Part shown: piece by piece, positions 43,429 through 54,826 of the stretch | Numbering within the stretch: position 1 is the first letter of the stretch | How the letters are laid out: each line of letters begins with the position of its first letter | NCBI GenBank assembly: GCA_013339895.1 | Contig: JABACO010000136.1 | Location: 1-64,000, forward strand | DNA: 64,000 nucleotides | Reading direction: 5' to 3' | DNA from: Ephydatia muelleri | Taxonomy: Eukaryota > Porifera > Demospongiae > Spongillida > Spongillidae | The notes under the pieces: generated by a model | Databases searched by the model: none | Seen by the model: only the letters and a program-made list of their open reading frames with translations | What the model was told of the DNA's origin: nothing | Translations under genes and position numbers: made by a program

Positions 43429-43724
43429 ACAAGTAAATAAAAACATTCTCTAACGAGAAAGTTGTTGGTATATAGGATTGACCAATGGTGGTGTAAAAAG
43501 CACGGAAACAAGAGTGACAGGAATTTGACTGGAAAATTGAAATAGGCCTATATTTAGCACACTAACGTTATAACAGTACATGCCTGAGTAATGGGCTAAA
43601 TATAGGCCTATTTCAATTTTCCAGTCAAATTTCTGTCACTCTTGTTTCCGTGCTTTTTACACCACCATTGGTCAATCCTATATACCAACAACTTTCTCGT
43701 TAGAGAATGTTTTTATTTACTTGT
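43429..43724. mobile_element. 296-bp hairpin, copy 2
   Basis: As copy 1 with two substitutions seen by eye (GACAGGAATTT for GACAGAAATTT, making one arm mismatch; ACGTTATAAC for ACGTTGTAAC in the loop). Left flank CAGAGGAAAAAACTAATGAA is shared with copies 1 and 3. The right flank is unique. Confidence 0.95.
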
Positions 43725-43759
43725 CATATTTGGGAGCAAGATGATAATTATTTCATTGC

Positions 43760-44646
43760 TACTGAAATTACAAAGCACTAGTAAAACTGCCAAAGTATCT
43801 GGTGCGTTCATCATTTGCATTGGTGAATTCTACAGCAACATCAGTGACGTTGATGGAGTCAGTCAACTCTTTGTGAACATGCAGCAGGAAACAGTTGTTC
43901 AGCCTTTTCTCAGTCATAGTCGATCTCAGATATGTAAACAGACGCCTAAGAGCAGAGAAACTTCTCTCAGATGTGCATGATGTGATGGGAACGGTTAGAT
44001 ACAATCGAAGTAACTTATGTACCTCAGAAAGCAAATTTCTGTTTGCATGGTTGGCCAAGGCATCACAAATTGACCTTACACTATAGTAACTTTTTTAACT
44101 TCTGGCAGCTCCACATGAATGACATCCACATGCAAGAATTCCTAGTTGCTTTTCAAGCTTTTCTACAGTGAACTCCTGTCTATACACAGAATCATTGAAA
44201 TCGGAAAGCTCCTGTTGCATTCCTCTCCATTTGCAGACTTCAGTAATAATGACTCTAAGGTAACAATTGGTTTCATTACTTCTCTTTGCCCAAAACGATA
44301 ATGCAGTTCCTGGATTAAAAGGTCACATGCTTTCTTAATGTTATCAAATCCCCTTGTAGCAAACGCATCGTCACATTTATTTGCAACTTGCAAAAGTTTG
44401 GCAATACAAACAAAACACCTTTTTTGTCAGGCACAACGTAATCCATGAATATTTTTCGTACCACGAACATGTAAAATATCTTCCATGTTTAGAAATTTGC
44501 TGAAAAATCGCTTTCTGTTTAGGCTGATACGCTTCCATTTCATTACTACAGCATACGGCTGAGCACTCCAACAAACCCGTTGTATCGTGGTCACTTATTG
44601 TTGCAGCACTGTCCAGGTCCACTGACGCATCAGTGACTTGAGCCAC
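43760..44646 (-). pseudogene. hAT transposase (ZMYM1-like type), internally deleted
   Basis: The C-terminal piece (43768-44058) reads LLSEVHKLLRLYLTVPITSC, TSERSFSALRRL, STMTEKRLNNCFLLHVHKEL, the hAT dimerisation domain. The middle piece (44163-44393) reads ATRGFDNIKKACDLLIQELH. The N-terminal piece (44377-44646) reads AIFQQISKHGRYFTCSWYEK, WITLCLTKKVFCLYC, the TTF-type zinc-binding start of these proteins. The intact family is about 600-800 residues, so most of the RNase-H-like core is lost. Frames differ between pieces. The hairpin of element B ends 36 bases beyond its 3' side. Confidence 0.75.
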
Positions 44647-45087
44647 AGGTACACATGTTGTTTCTTGTTGTGCAATCTTACCGATACTACATGTTGTATT
44701 GCAATTGATCGTACGCTGACTTCTGGATTCTTTTCAACTTCCGACCATCATCACTCAACAAAACTTGTCGCCTCTTCATTGGCAGCAAATTAAAGTAATG
44801 CGTCTTGGGAACAAAACACAGGTCAGAATCACAGCTGTAGATAATATGCCTTTCAAAGCCTACCAGTACGATAATAGAATAAATCGCCAAATCCCATGCA
44901 ACGAACTCCGGGACAGCAAGTTGAATCTCACACTTCAGTTGACAAACTGGACAAAAACACCTCAGTACTACTCCTAAATGCAGCGGCGAACCAGAACAAA
45001 CTTAACTGCTATGCTATCAAGTTGAGTGCAAAAAGGACAGAGCCGTCTTGTTTTCGTCTGCTGCCTAGTCATGTTGGAGAGTGCCAA
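44647..45087. other. No gene; hAT-like end motif
   Basis: CAGCGGCGAACCAGAAC at 44977 resembles a hAT terminus but points away from the hAT remnant. A minus ORF (44687-44890) with MKRRQVLLSDDGRKLKRIQK may be further hAT N-terminus. Confidence 0.35.
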
Positions 45088-45857
45088 TGCACACATCACC
45101 ATGGAAGCGTTGTTTGCAGCAAATCATACTGATGTCTGGTATACGTAGTTGTGGCATCTTCAGGACTATACATATGTAATACATATATTTTGGAAGGGTG
45201 CTCCCGCATTGGATTTTCCCTGCATTTTCCTCCTCAGGTGGAAGTTAAAGTTTTATATCAGTCCTGGACCACTCTAAGGAAAAATAAAAGCCTCTTGCAT
45301 AACAACAATTGCTCTTGTCTTTCAATTTGTCTCAGAGGGTAATAACCAGTTCTATGGGACACTACAGTGCGTACACATTGCTACATTACCTATGAGCAGT
45401 TGTAGTCATGTCTTAAAGGAAACTCTCCAATCTAGTGGCCTTCGAAAATGCATGTGCATGTGCGAATGGATCGAAATTGCATAGCCGGGCATATGTAGAA
45501 TAGGTCTGCATGTGCAGAGAGGAAATGTGTGTCAGTATGCGTGCCATCATTATTAGAGAGTGCAATTGTTTTTGACACATGTGTAACAGTGTGTGTGTAT
45601 GTGTGTGTAAGTGTGTGTATGTGTGTGTAAGTGTGTGTGCATGCAATGTATGTACAGAGGGCCAATCATATGGGGCACTACATTTAGCTGTATTTACCTA
45701 TGTACAGAGTGTATATATTTGAATTCCTCTTCGTTGATAAAGGAGTCATTGCAGAACGAGGCTAAACACCATGGAAGCGTTCTTTGCAGAGGCTGCAGCA
45801 AATCACACAGTGATGTTTGGTAGTTGTGGCATCTTCAGGACTATACATATGTAATAT
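45088..45857. repeat. Two direct copies of a ~90-bp segment
   Basis: ACCATGGAAGCGTT ... GTTGTGGCATCTTCAGGACT ... ATACATATGTAATA occurs at about 45099-45182 and again at 45769-45857, with small insertions. No gene recognised between them; a TG-rich patch lies at 45590-45645. Confidence 0.7.
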
Positions 45858-46127
45858 TGAAGGTGTGAAAGATGAGCAAACAATAATGGTACATGTATGC
45901 AAATTTGCTACACACAATATATTTTTTAATCATTCATCATTATTATATACATTGTGCAACAGGGCCACCAAACCTTCTATACTAACTCTTGTGGGACAGA
46001 ACCTGTATGAAATTAAATGTGACCCTAACACTAATATAAACCTTGCTGTTACCTAAACTGGACTTTAGTGGAGAAACAGATCGAGATAGAGCAGACTGTG
46101 GTGGAGTGACTAGTGGAATGGACTGTA

Positions 46128-46300
46128 GTGTGGAGAGGCTGGTGGAGAGGCTGGTGGAGAGGCTGGTGGAGAGGCTGGTGGAGAGGCTGGTGGAGAGGCT
46201 GGTGGAGAGGCTGGTGGAGAGGCTGGTGGAGAGGCTGGTGGAGAGGCTGGTGGAGAGGCTGGTGGAGAGGCTGGTGGAGAGGCTGGTGGAATGGACAGCA
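46128..46300 (+). repeat. 12-bp minisatellite (GAGAGGCTGGTG)n
   Basis: Thirteen near-perfect units. The plus frame 46043-46318 gives ERLV repeats; the minus frame gives ASPP repeats. A 12-base period keeps frames open, so coding is not implied. Confidence 0.95.
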
Positions 46301-46829
46301 GTGGAGCAGCTAAAATAGGGATGGTGGACTTGGCTGCCTTTGGCACAGTTTTAAATCAGTATGTATTCAATACAGCACCATGTAAAATTTGAAACTCACA
46401 TCTTTCTTGGATGGAACTCCTTCAATCTGCAAACTTGTTTTTAGTACTTTCGCTGTAGGAGGATTGTTTAATCAATAGACACCTCAGTTTCCCCAAATTG
46501 TGTGTCTGTGCTGATGAGATATTCTGCTTGAAAGTGATCTGAAAAAATTAATTTTCTCTGAGAAAACACATTCTTTTGAACACTTCTTCAATGTTGCCCT
46601 CATCAAAAGGTTCATTTAGCTGAGTAAATTGTGTATCACTTGTGTCACAGTGTTGTGGAAATTCTGTGTTCACTTCAATTACAAGGACTTGTTTTCTGTT
46701 TCAGAAGAGAATTTATTAGCATCATACACTGTGCCAGAATGATTATAAATTATAAATTGTATGCAAAAATATCATAACTGCTGTATCTGCCATGCATCAT
46801 AGGCATTATGGTCTCGGTTCCGCCACCCC

Positions 46830-46960
46830 CGGACTCGAATCCCTAGGGAATACGGTCCCCCCGGACCGAATTCCCTGTATTCCCAAAACTAATTATCCGG
46901 ACCGTTTTCCCTAGGGAAAACGGTCACCCTCCCCAAGACCAAATACCCTGAGAGGAAAAA
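46830..46960. repeat. CCCTAGGGAA palindromes
   Basis: 46900-46925 is a perfect 26-base palindrome (GACCGTTTTCCCTAGGGAAAA then CGGTC). Nearby GAATCCCTAGGGAATACGGTC and GGACCGAATTCCCTGTATTC are related imperfect copies. It may be the core of a small foldback element. Confidence 0.85.
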
Positions 46961-48062
46961 AAGTGAATTTTTTAATTTTATGCCACCACATCATTGCTAA
47001 TGATTAAACGATCGTCTGACTCTTCAGTACGCTAAAGATGCTTCCTTTTTCCACCTGTTATGTCATAATGCACTTCTGGCTGCATGCGTTGACCTTGCAT
47101 TAGATTTCCTCAAGTTTAAGGACTAGTTCAAAATTGCTTTTAAAATTTCATTCATAACACATTTTGACAAAAAGTAATAATATTAACTGCTCATACATGT
47201 ACGAGCCGTAAGTGGTCAAAAACAAAAGAGAAACTCAGCATACAAAACGTTATGCACAAAATATGTGTTTGAAACTTTGGCAAAGCAATTCTGACTCCAC
47301 CATGGTCACCTGCATGAAGAAAAATAAGGGTTACAAAGCTGTCTCAATTTTAATGCAGCCATTGATGACAATAGTCAAACTTATAAATGCCTTCAGAGTT
47401 CAAACAATAAGGATTGCAGATGTGGGGATATTTATAAGCATATTGTTGCACATGATGTTCATTACATGAGTGAGAATACATCTCCACTATTGGAGTAAGT
47501 GCTGCAGTTGCCCAGTTGAATGGTACCTATGACAACACTGCATTACAACAGTCTTGTAATGCAAATTGGTCAGAAAGCATAATAAATCTCATCCTAACAT
47601 CCACTTACATAGAGAACCTTTTCTAGGAGTGCACACACTACTGAAGAAATCCTGTGTTACATCTGACACAGAGCAATATGTGGTACATTAGATTGAATAC
47701 ATTTTCTATCCTCAGTGTGATGAAGGACTTGTTAATGTCACATAAAGCCTCCTTCCTGTGGTGCATGTGTGTGTTTGCATATGTCTTAACTTGACGCAGT
47801 TTGCTGCTGGTTTATACCCCTCTCTCCTGCCACTGAATCATACCCTTTCTAAAACAGAAAGTTGAAATACGTACGGTGTATATTGGCAAATATGACAACA
47901 CTACTTATAACCACCATACAGTCCCTTAACAGGTAGATGACCTTTTTAGTTACCAGACACTCCAAACTGATGAGATGCAACAAGAAATTGCCTAGTTACC
48001 ATTTGCCAACTATTATTATTCAAACACACACGTCATATACATCATTAAAAAAACACACATAC
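46961..48062. other. No gene recognised
   Basis: About 1.1 kb of AT-rich sequence with only short ORFs and no repeat I can delimit. Confidence 0.45.
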
Positions 48063-48600
48063 TACAGTTAAATGGACCTAGAGAGGATGGCGTTGGCGTT
48101 CAGCCTTCCATACAGTTCTGACAGCACCACTGACTTGGCCCTGGAAGAACTTGTAGCCAGCCTATAGAGCTGCTAATTGGGAGAATGAGTCCATTGCCTC
48201 CTTCCTAGGACTCAACTACGAGAGGTACACATATCCAGCCAAGCTCATTACATTTTCCATCATTGGCACTGTTGTTTCCTCTGTTCGGTAGACAGGGCAG
48301 CTGTGCCTGCTGTCACACCTGCTTCCAGTAAGATTGAGGAGATCGGCAATGGAATGACAGACAGGTCAGCTTTCCAATGACCTAATTAGGCAACTGGTCG
48401 AGATTGGGTGAGGTTATTTCCTTCTTCCATGCGAACTCCATGCAAGGTGAGCTCGCTGGCATGACTCTGTCAGAACATTTCTGAATATTGTGCATGGCGT
48501 GACACCACATCACCACCACGTTTGCAGGTTACAGCGTGGTGGCCAAGAGGGTCAAGGAAAACCCCAGGGCACAACGTACACTGGAGGCCTTTGGCGGTAT
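48063..48600 (-). pseudogene. Second retroelement C-terminal fragment
   Basis: The minus strand reads LQCTLCPGVFLDPLGHHAVT, CKRGGDVVSRHAQYSEMF, then in broken frames the ND-KC-ELGW and LYGRLN-type region at 48060-48260. The C-x2-C ... LDPLGHHAVTCxxGGDVVxRH motif is the same as in 37659-38430. More decayed, with several frameshifts. Confidence 0.6.
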
Positions 48601-49544
48601 GCATATCAAACCACAAAAGTAATTTTTGGCAAGGTAGCTGATTGCAAAACGTTACTCCCTTATGCTCAATTAGCCATAGGTCTGGTCCCCAGACTAAGAC
48701 AGACGTGGCAACGTTGACTGGTCTAGCACCATAAGTGGAATCGCCATTAATTAGAGTGCACTAATTAAAAATTTTCTATTTTTTAAAAACTGATCGAAAT
48801 GGTTGTGTATAGCTTCTGTGCCCTGTTCCCCCATCCGCCCAAAGCCTGCATTGTACATGTCCACCCATTCACTGATATGGTGTTTGAGTAGGTGCATCTT
48901 TACTGTCTTTTTCATGCCAGGAAAAGCATGGTCTAAATAACTGAATAATTCTTGTGGAATCTGCTGTAATGAAAGCCATCATGATCATGTGTTATTATTG
49001 GCAATGCATGCATCTTGTGAATGGATCGATGCTTACCAAGTGTACTCTTTTCCTGTTCAGTTATACAATTCTGTCGTATAAGTTGTGGCACTGAGAGAAC
49101 AAAGAGAAGGCTGTCTTATACTTCTCACACAGAGCAGTTGCTTCCTCGACCAGTTGTGGTGAGTGCTTCAGTGCAGTGTCAATTAGGGATGAGCACAGTG
49201 TGTGTGTATGTTGATCCTGAAATGGAATTAAAATGATATAAAGTATTTTACATTTATTTCACTTTACCTGCAATGACTTGTGTACATGGTTGCCTATGAA
49301 TGCGCTGCCAAGATATTGCTAGCGCTGTACATTTAGAGACTGGAGAGCTGCTTACACTCCCTTCACAAAGGGCCCTCAGAACACAGCAAGCCCTTTTTCT
49401 AGCTTCTGGTTAACATCAGCAATCATTTGTTCCTACATGCATCAGATGAATACTCATGTTGAGGTTAAAAAGAGGTGCATGTACATTGTTGTGTAACTTT
49501 CACAAGATCACCCCCCACCCCCCCTCCATTTACCCTAAGTACTG
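48601..49544. other. No gene recognised
   Basis: No supported coding content. The phrase GGTCTGGTCCCCAGACT at 48680 is a short palindrome. Confidence 0.4.
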
Positions 49545-51300
49545 TTAGAAGGTGCAAGTAATCCATATGCCAAAGTGCATTCCACTTAACAATTCAGCTA
49601 TCTTCTTGCTGCATCTCTCATTTTCCTCTACCAGACTGGAGAGAAGAGGACCAGACTCTCCTACAATCATGGCAGAGTAGTTGAACAAATCCTTCACACT
49701 TGTCTGTTCTAGGCAAACAGCTTCCAACTGCTCTTTGTATGTAGTAAGGTCCTTAACTGCAACTACGTAAGCATCATATGATGCAGTAGTTAGCTCCATA
49801 TTCGGTGACATCTGCAATGCAAGTTTTAAATCCATCAAATGGCATTCCTCTTCAAGTAATGAGTATAATTTTTAAAGAAAATGCCCATAGATATGTGCAC
49901 TCCAGGAAGGCAGACCTGTAATGATAAAAAATATGTTTATTGATAGTTAACCGGAGTGAGTAGAATGCTGACTGAACCCTTGCAATTTTGACTTCCATTA
50001 TATTCCCTCCAGAAGCTAGAAATCATTTTTAATCACTATGCATTGACTCTAGCATGCGCTTCACAAAAGGTGTTATCAAACCACAAGCACTCTCAAAATC
50101 ATCAAGTGTTGCCAAGCAAAACAAACATGGCTGCTTCCCTATTTTGGGGCAAGTAACATGCATGTATTCATCTATTCTAAGTGCATGTACCTACCACTTT
50201 TGCCCGACGTTCCGTATAGTGCACACAAAAATTCATAGTCTCCAGACATGAAAACCCTTATGTTGTAGCCTCTGTAAACATATAACAATGATGGGGTTAA
50301 AAACATTATTTGGAATCATATGCTTGATTTTCCTTACTTATATTGTGATGCAGCTAAGTCACCACTTCTTCCTTGTATCTGTCAAGGGCTATATGAAGGT
50401 TGGCGATAGTGTTCTGTGCTTCAAAACAAGCAAACACACAAGTATTATAAATGGAGTTGGGTACGCTGGTATTAACAATTTGAAAGTGCATTTTGAAAGC
50501 ATCACCACCCTTATCTCCACCTAGATTGATCCATACCTCATTGCCTGGTATTACTCCATCATGCCATGTTAGAGTACCCTCACTGTTAAAGGAACTCATA
50601 TTAATGCACAAGCCGTTTTACTCTACTCATTAACCTGTCATTTTCATCTAGAAGTTTTTTTTAACTTTCTGAATGAGGTTAGGAGTGTTGACATAGGCAG
50701 CTGCTCTTATCTCATCCTCATAAGAAAGACTTGTTAAAAAGAAAGGTGCAATTTCAGCTTCTAGATTGTCTCCAATCACTTCCTTAGCAATTAGTCGTTG
50801 CCTCCTCTCACTGGCTAGGTGTACACCAGAATGTGCCAACCATCTGTGTTTAATACAAGTAAATATTCATGCATACTGTGTTTAAGTATACAAGACACTT
50901 ACACTGAATTACCTTCGAAGTGTTCGAAGTTGGTTCGATGGTATGCCTAACGTAGCTTTCATTGCTAGACCTGTGGTTGCATCAATATTGAGTGCTATCC
51001 TGGCTTCAGTCTGTATCTTGTTTTTATCCTCACTTTCCAGGACTCTGATTTTCTCCTCAAGGAATGTATCAGGTCTTTCTGGTGAAAGTAGTGTTCGCAC
51101 CTCCCAAACTTCACTAACATGTCGCTTCAGAGTTCTGCTACAGCAAGGTACATGCAAGTGGAGCCAGCTTCTTGCAGATGGTCCAGGCATTCGAGGTTTC
51201 TGGACTCTTCAGGTGGAAGCGTTGTTTGATGTAAAGTCATTGACACAGATGCACCATCACACCTGCATCGAACACCAGAATCAATTTTGAACTCAGGGGT
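49545..51300 (-). pseudogene. RING-type transposon protein, central and C-terminal part
   Basis: Exons on the minus strand: about 51300-50913 (CRCDGASVSM, CCSRTLKRHVSEVWEVRTLL, then TTGLAMKATLGIPSNQLRTL, donor AG-GTAATT), 50844-50645 (WLAHSGVHLASERRQRLIAK), 50596-50354 (TLTWHDGVIPGNEVWINLGG, DKGGDAFKMHFQIVNTSVPN, CVFACFEAQ), about 50280-50120 (YNIRVFMSGDYEFLCALYGT, CLFCLATLDDFESACG), and 49838-49545. GxAMKAxLGIPxxQLRxLRRW, (I/L)GGDKGGxxFKM and GDYEFLCxxYGxSGxSG are features I recall from a widespread cnidarian/sponge transposon family with a RING N-terminus. An 8-A run (50655-50662) shifts frame before LLDEND. Not functional. Confidence 0.6.
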
Positions 51301-51592
51301 TCTAGAAAAGAAGAAGCTATATAAAAAGGCAGTGGAAGATAGGCGAGGTACATTTACTCCTTTTGTAACATCCGTTGATGGGCTTCTCCACAGAGAGGCA
51401 GAACATTTTTTGAAGCACATAGCTACCAGCATAGCAGCCAAATGGGAAAAATCATATGCAGAAACGTGTGCATTTGTCAGAGCTCGACTTTTATTTGCCC
51501 TGGTTCGAGCATCAAGGGGATCAAGGGTGAAGTGGAGTGGACTAGGCTTTGATGATAGGGCTTCACTTCAACAATCATGCAATAGGCTTTAG
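51287..51592 (+). pseudogene. Possible reverse-transcriptase polyprotein C-terminus
   Basis: Open for 101 codons: FTPFVTSVDGLLHREAEHFL, KHIATSIAAKWEKSY, VRARLLFALVRASRGSRVKW, then a stop at 51590-51592. I associate PFVxSVDGxxxxEAxxFxKxxAxxLxxKWxKxYxxxxxxVRxRLxFAxxRAxxxCxRGSRxxW with the tail of retroelement polyproteins. Nothing upstream in this frame belongs to it, since the preceding sequence on the other strand is the RING-type element. Truncated. Confidence 0.45.
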
Positions 51593-51831
51593 CAATTTTT
51601 GTCTTTAATGTTATTCTTATTTTGTTTGTACTGTGTATATATACAACGTGCTCAATATTCAACGAAAATTAAAAATTAAAACAGCTCGAAACAGCCATGC
51701 GTATGTGTACGTGTTAATTTGTAACCAATTCAGTCGATAACTGCGCAATAATAACGGGGATCCGGGACCATCGAAAATTGTCTTACACTCATAGGCCTAT
51801 CTATTTGCAGCTTGTACATAACCTATAATCA

Positions 51832-52397
51832 TCAAATAGGACCATACACGAAGCGACTGGGGTGACTTTTGTCTGTGCACCGGTGGAAGTTGATTGTTGC
51901 ATCCCATCTTTGTTCGTATCCAAGGCATCAAAGCACGGCCTAGCATGCTTTACGTCAATCCCGATGCACTCAAAGTAGACAGCCCACTCGGTGTAAGAAA
52001 TGATCCCGTCATCATCAGTGTCAATAACATCAAAAAATTTATTTGCCACCATTGATGGGTAATCTCCTAGATGACGAAGACATACGCAATATGTTATGAA
52101 TGATTGAAACTGAATATATAACTCCGAAAGTACCTGTTGAGAACTTCGTTTGTGATTCGATGCCTCTGTCAATGTTAGCTTGAGGTTTTCACCTCCAAAA
52201 ACAGATACGATCTCATTGTGCAGCTTCCAGGTGCGCTCCGCTTGGGCTTCACTCAGCTTCCTTATCTGTATGATCCTCTCGGTGAATATGTCGAAATCGG
52301 CTTTAGAAAGCACTCCATCCTTATTCAAATCCAATGCGTGAAATCTTGCGATCATCTTCTTTACCCAGAATTCATTGTTTGCGAGGTCACTAGCCAT
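51832..52397 (-). pseudogene. EF-hand protein paralogue, broken in its fourth EF-hand
   Basis: The start (ATG 52397) reads MASDLANNEFWVKKMIARFH, ALDLNKDGVLSKADFDIF. The exon ends CAACAG-GTACTT near 52132; exon 2 after CATCTAG near 52066 reads GDYPSMVANKFFDVIDTDDD and GIISYTEWAVYFECIGIDVK. It reaches FDALDTNKDG, where 25 bases present in the left paralogue are missing. After the deletion the original frame would give DATINF, SHPSRFVYGPI and TGA at 51832-51834. About 60% identical to the gene at 16283 by eye and in inverted orientation, so an older duplicate than the arms. First EF loop (DLNKDGVLSKAD) is better preserved here than in the left gene. Confidence 0.75.
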
Positions 52398-52757
52398 CCG
52401 GTTTGAGTGACAAATTAATATTGTTATCTCGTTTATATAGGCGAAATCTGGGGGGAAAAAAAGAAATTTAAGCTGGTATTTCATTAGCAATTCAAGGGCC
52501 GTCCTACTTGTAGCAAACCGAACTCTCGGAATAGATTACAGTCGCGGCTCGGTACAGTGAAAAGTAACAGCTCGGTACAGTGAAAAATAAGTGTCATTCA
52601 TCGCATTTTTGCGGTCCCACAATTTCATTAGTAACCTCCACGCGGTTGCTGTTACGCACGGTCTAAACTAACTGACAATGCTAAAAAACAATTTCAGTCA
52701 CATGGCCTATGATGCAACTTCACTGCGTCTTCCTCAAGGATCTTTTCACATATCGAG
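52398..52757. other. Upstream region of the broken EF-hand gene
   Basis: Contains TTACTTTTCACTGTACCGAGC-like tandem motifs (AGCTCGGTACAGTGAAAA twice near 52555-52585). No homology with the sequence upstream of the left EF-hand gene. Confidence 0.4.
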
Positions 52758-53650
52758 AAATTGGCGGTCAAAAGGATTACGCGGTATTCGGTCATTGCGT
52801 AATTCAATGTCCATAGAAAATGTATGGACGCATTCAGAAAACTGCAGCTAACTGCAGAAAAAAACCAAATATTGACTAGCTGCTCTCGGATTTGCAATGT
52901 GGGGACTAGTTGACGTATTTTGTGTAGTTTTTCGCAACTTAAGTACCTATATCCGCACTTCCACATTAATTATGCAAGGTTTCCAATGTCCATTCATTTT
53001 TTCTCATTTCCTTATTCAGTCATCAATAGTTTCCAAACCAAATGATATTTTCCTTACCTGCTCACGGATTACATGAGAGTAATCAATGAACTTATTTATC
53101 ATTATTTTTTCAGAGCTTAGGGCCTTCAAATCGCACTTCCCTTGAATGGTTAGTGAGATACACCCCAAATTCAATGTGCCTACCACGATTATCACGTGCC
53201 ACCCGATCGTCAGTCAGCCGTGCCCAGACCTGGTTGTTTTTTGATTGTGTATTAATGACCTATACTGACTTAGCATGACCCCTTGTAAGAGTGGGCACTA
53301 ATTGGGATTATATGCTGCAAGTTTGCCACTTATAGAATCGACACAGGAGTGCCTGGGCATGACAACCAACCAGTCTTCTTACGGAAGCATCTTGCAAGTC
53401 TCAGAGTCCTAGGTTAGCATGTATGTGACACGTACATGATTACAGTAGCTACGTCCGTAATAGGCTAAATGGTTGTGCAACTATAATATATAAGCAGGCC
53501 CGTAGCCAGGAAGTTAGGCGGGGGGGGGAATCGATTAATACTTCTGAAAGCATTTATCCGGGGGCCCAAATACGAGAGCGGGGGGGGGGGGGGGGGGGGG
53601 GGGCCAAATACAAAAAGCGAGACACCTTCGGGCCTGATGCATTTTTATAA

Positions 53651-53893
53651 GTAGGGTAGCGTAGGTAGTGATCGCCACCTGCGATAACGTCAGGAGTGTT
53701 CGCCACCCCCCTGTTTATTCTACAGAGCAACGTTACTTGCGTAAAACTGTGTATGGTACTAACAAAGGAGCCTATTAGGGTTGTTTTAAACTCATATAGA
53801 AAGATCCAAACTTATTATTTTTGTTTTTATGCGCTATTAAAAGTGGGGGTGGCGAGTACTCCCCCCTGGCGAATATACCTGACGCTACCCTAC
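53651..53893. mobile_element. 243-bp element inserted only in the right arm
   Basis: Ends GTAGGGTAGCGTAGG and the complement of GTAGGGTAGCGTCAGG. The left arm at this position reads straight through (ATGCATTTTTATACTATTAG equivalent near 9700). The right flank is ATGCATTTTTATAA before and ATGTACCATATCTAGAAG after. A poly-G run (53580-53602) lies just outside. Confidence 0.75.
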
Positions 53894-54260
53894 ATGTACC
53901 ATATCTAGAAGAGGCGGAAGTTTCAAGCATCGAACGGGGGGGAGGGAGGGGGGAATCTCCCCCTGGCTATGGGCCTGATAAGAGCTTACACATATAGATC
54001 TCTAAACTATCTACATGTATGGTAACGTCTGGTACAAACAGTGGAAGCATCAAATGTACAATAGCAGTCATACACTGCGGTACGCACTTTATTGACCTTT
54101 CCCATTGAAAAGTAATCCCTTATTAAAGATTCCACACTTTTAACTTTGCAGCAGTTAGTCTGACTTTAAGTTGAGGTGCATAAGATTTGTGTCAACTATA
54201 ACATTTGAAAACTACCATGTTTTCTCTGCCCCATATGTGTATGTACATGCATGTACATGT

Positions 54261-54826
54261 ATATGGGACAGTTTCCACGAAAACGGCCCATCGCATATAA
54301 TACATGACTGTATAAAATGTCTTTGCATTTGAATCATTATAACTTCCGAATGATTAACGCTATCGACTTCCTATTTTCAACACTTCATACATTTTGGGGG
54401 CCTTGCACTTGACTGTGCAAGTATCGCAACGTCCAATACCCCACCGTCCAATACTCCACCGGGTTTAAACCTTTCGGTAGGAGTAATCAAATCGCTTCAA
54501 ATTTGGTTTGTAAATAGAGAGGTCCCTACATGCACATTTTCCCGCTTGATATGGCAGGACACAATTTGCCGCGATAGGTACAGGAACCTCTGTACCCACA
54601 AACCAAATTTTAAAAGCGATATGATTACAGTAGACCCGAAAGGTATTTGGCGGGTTTGAACCTAGTGGGGTATCATACATTGCAATACCCCAAAACGTAT
54701 TTCACCATACAGAAATGGTGTAGTATGAAGTGTTGAGAATAAGAAGTCAATAGCCTTAACCGTTTGGAAGTTATAGCGATTCAAACGCAAGGGAATTTTG
54801 AGGGGCAGTTTCCACATCCCATATAT
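54261..54826. mobile_element. Foldback element, right-arm copy
   Basis: Counterpart of 8735-9325. One end is ATATGGGACAGTTTCCACG; the other is degraded (GGGGCAGTTTCCACATCCCAT). The internal inverted halves are retained. Confidence 0.75.

Larger units (their letters stand above)
40532..43724 (+). mobile_element. Composite element B, uninterrupted copy
   Basis: Starts TATCTGAACCTGCGGCAGCA (palindrome 40537-40556). It carries the promoter-like TATAAATACTCCAACCTGC (41023), the ADPEKKK gene, a second ORF, the 33-bp repeat, and ends with the 296-bp hairpin. Flanks differ from copy A on both sides. It has no Plavaka insertion, which makes it the reference for the empty site. Confidence 0.75.

Noticed and set aside
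46043-46318. ERLV-repeat ORF as a leucine-rich protein
   Set aside because: Twelve-base tandem repeat; stops flank both sides at once and the minus strand is equally open.
53696-53908. 70-codon ORF in the right arm
   Set aside because: Lies inside the 243-bp arm-specific element; no coding signature.
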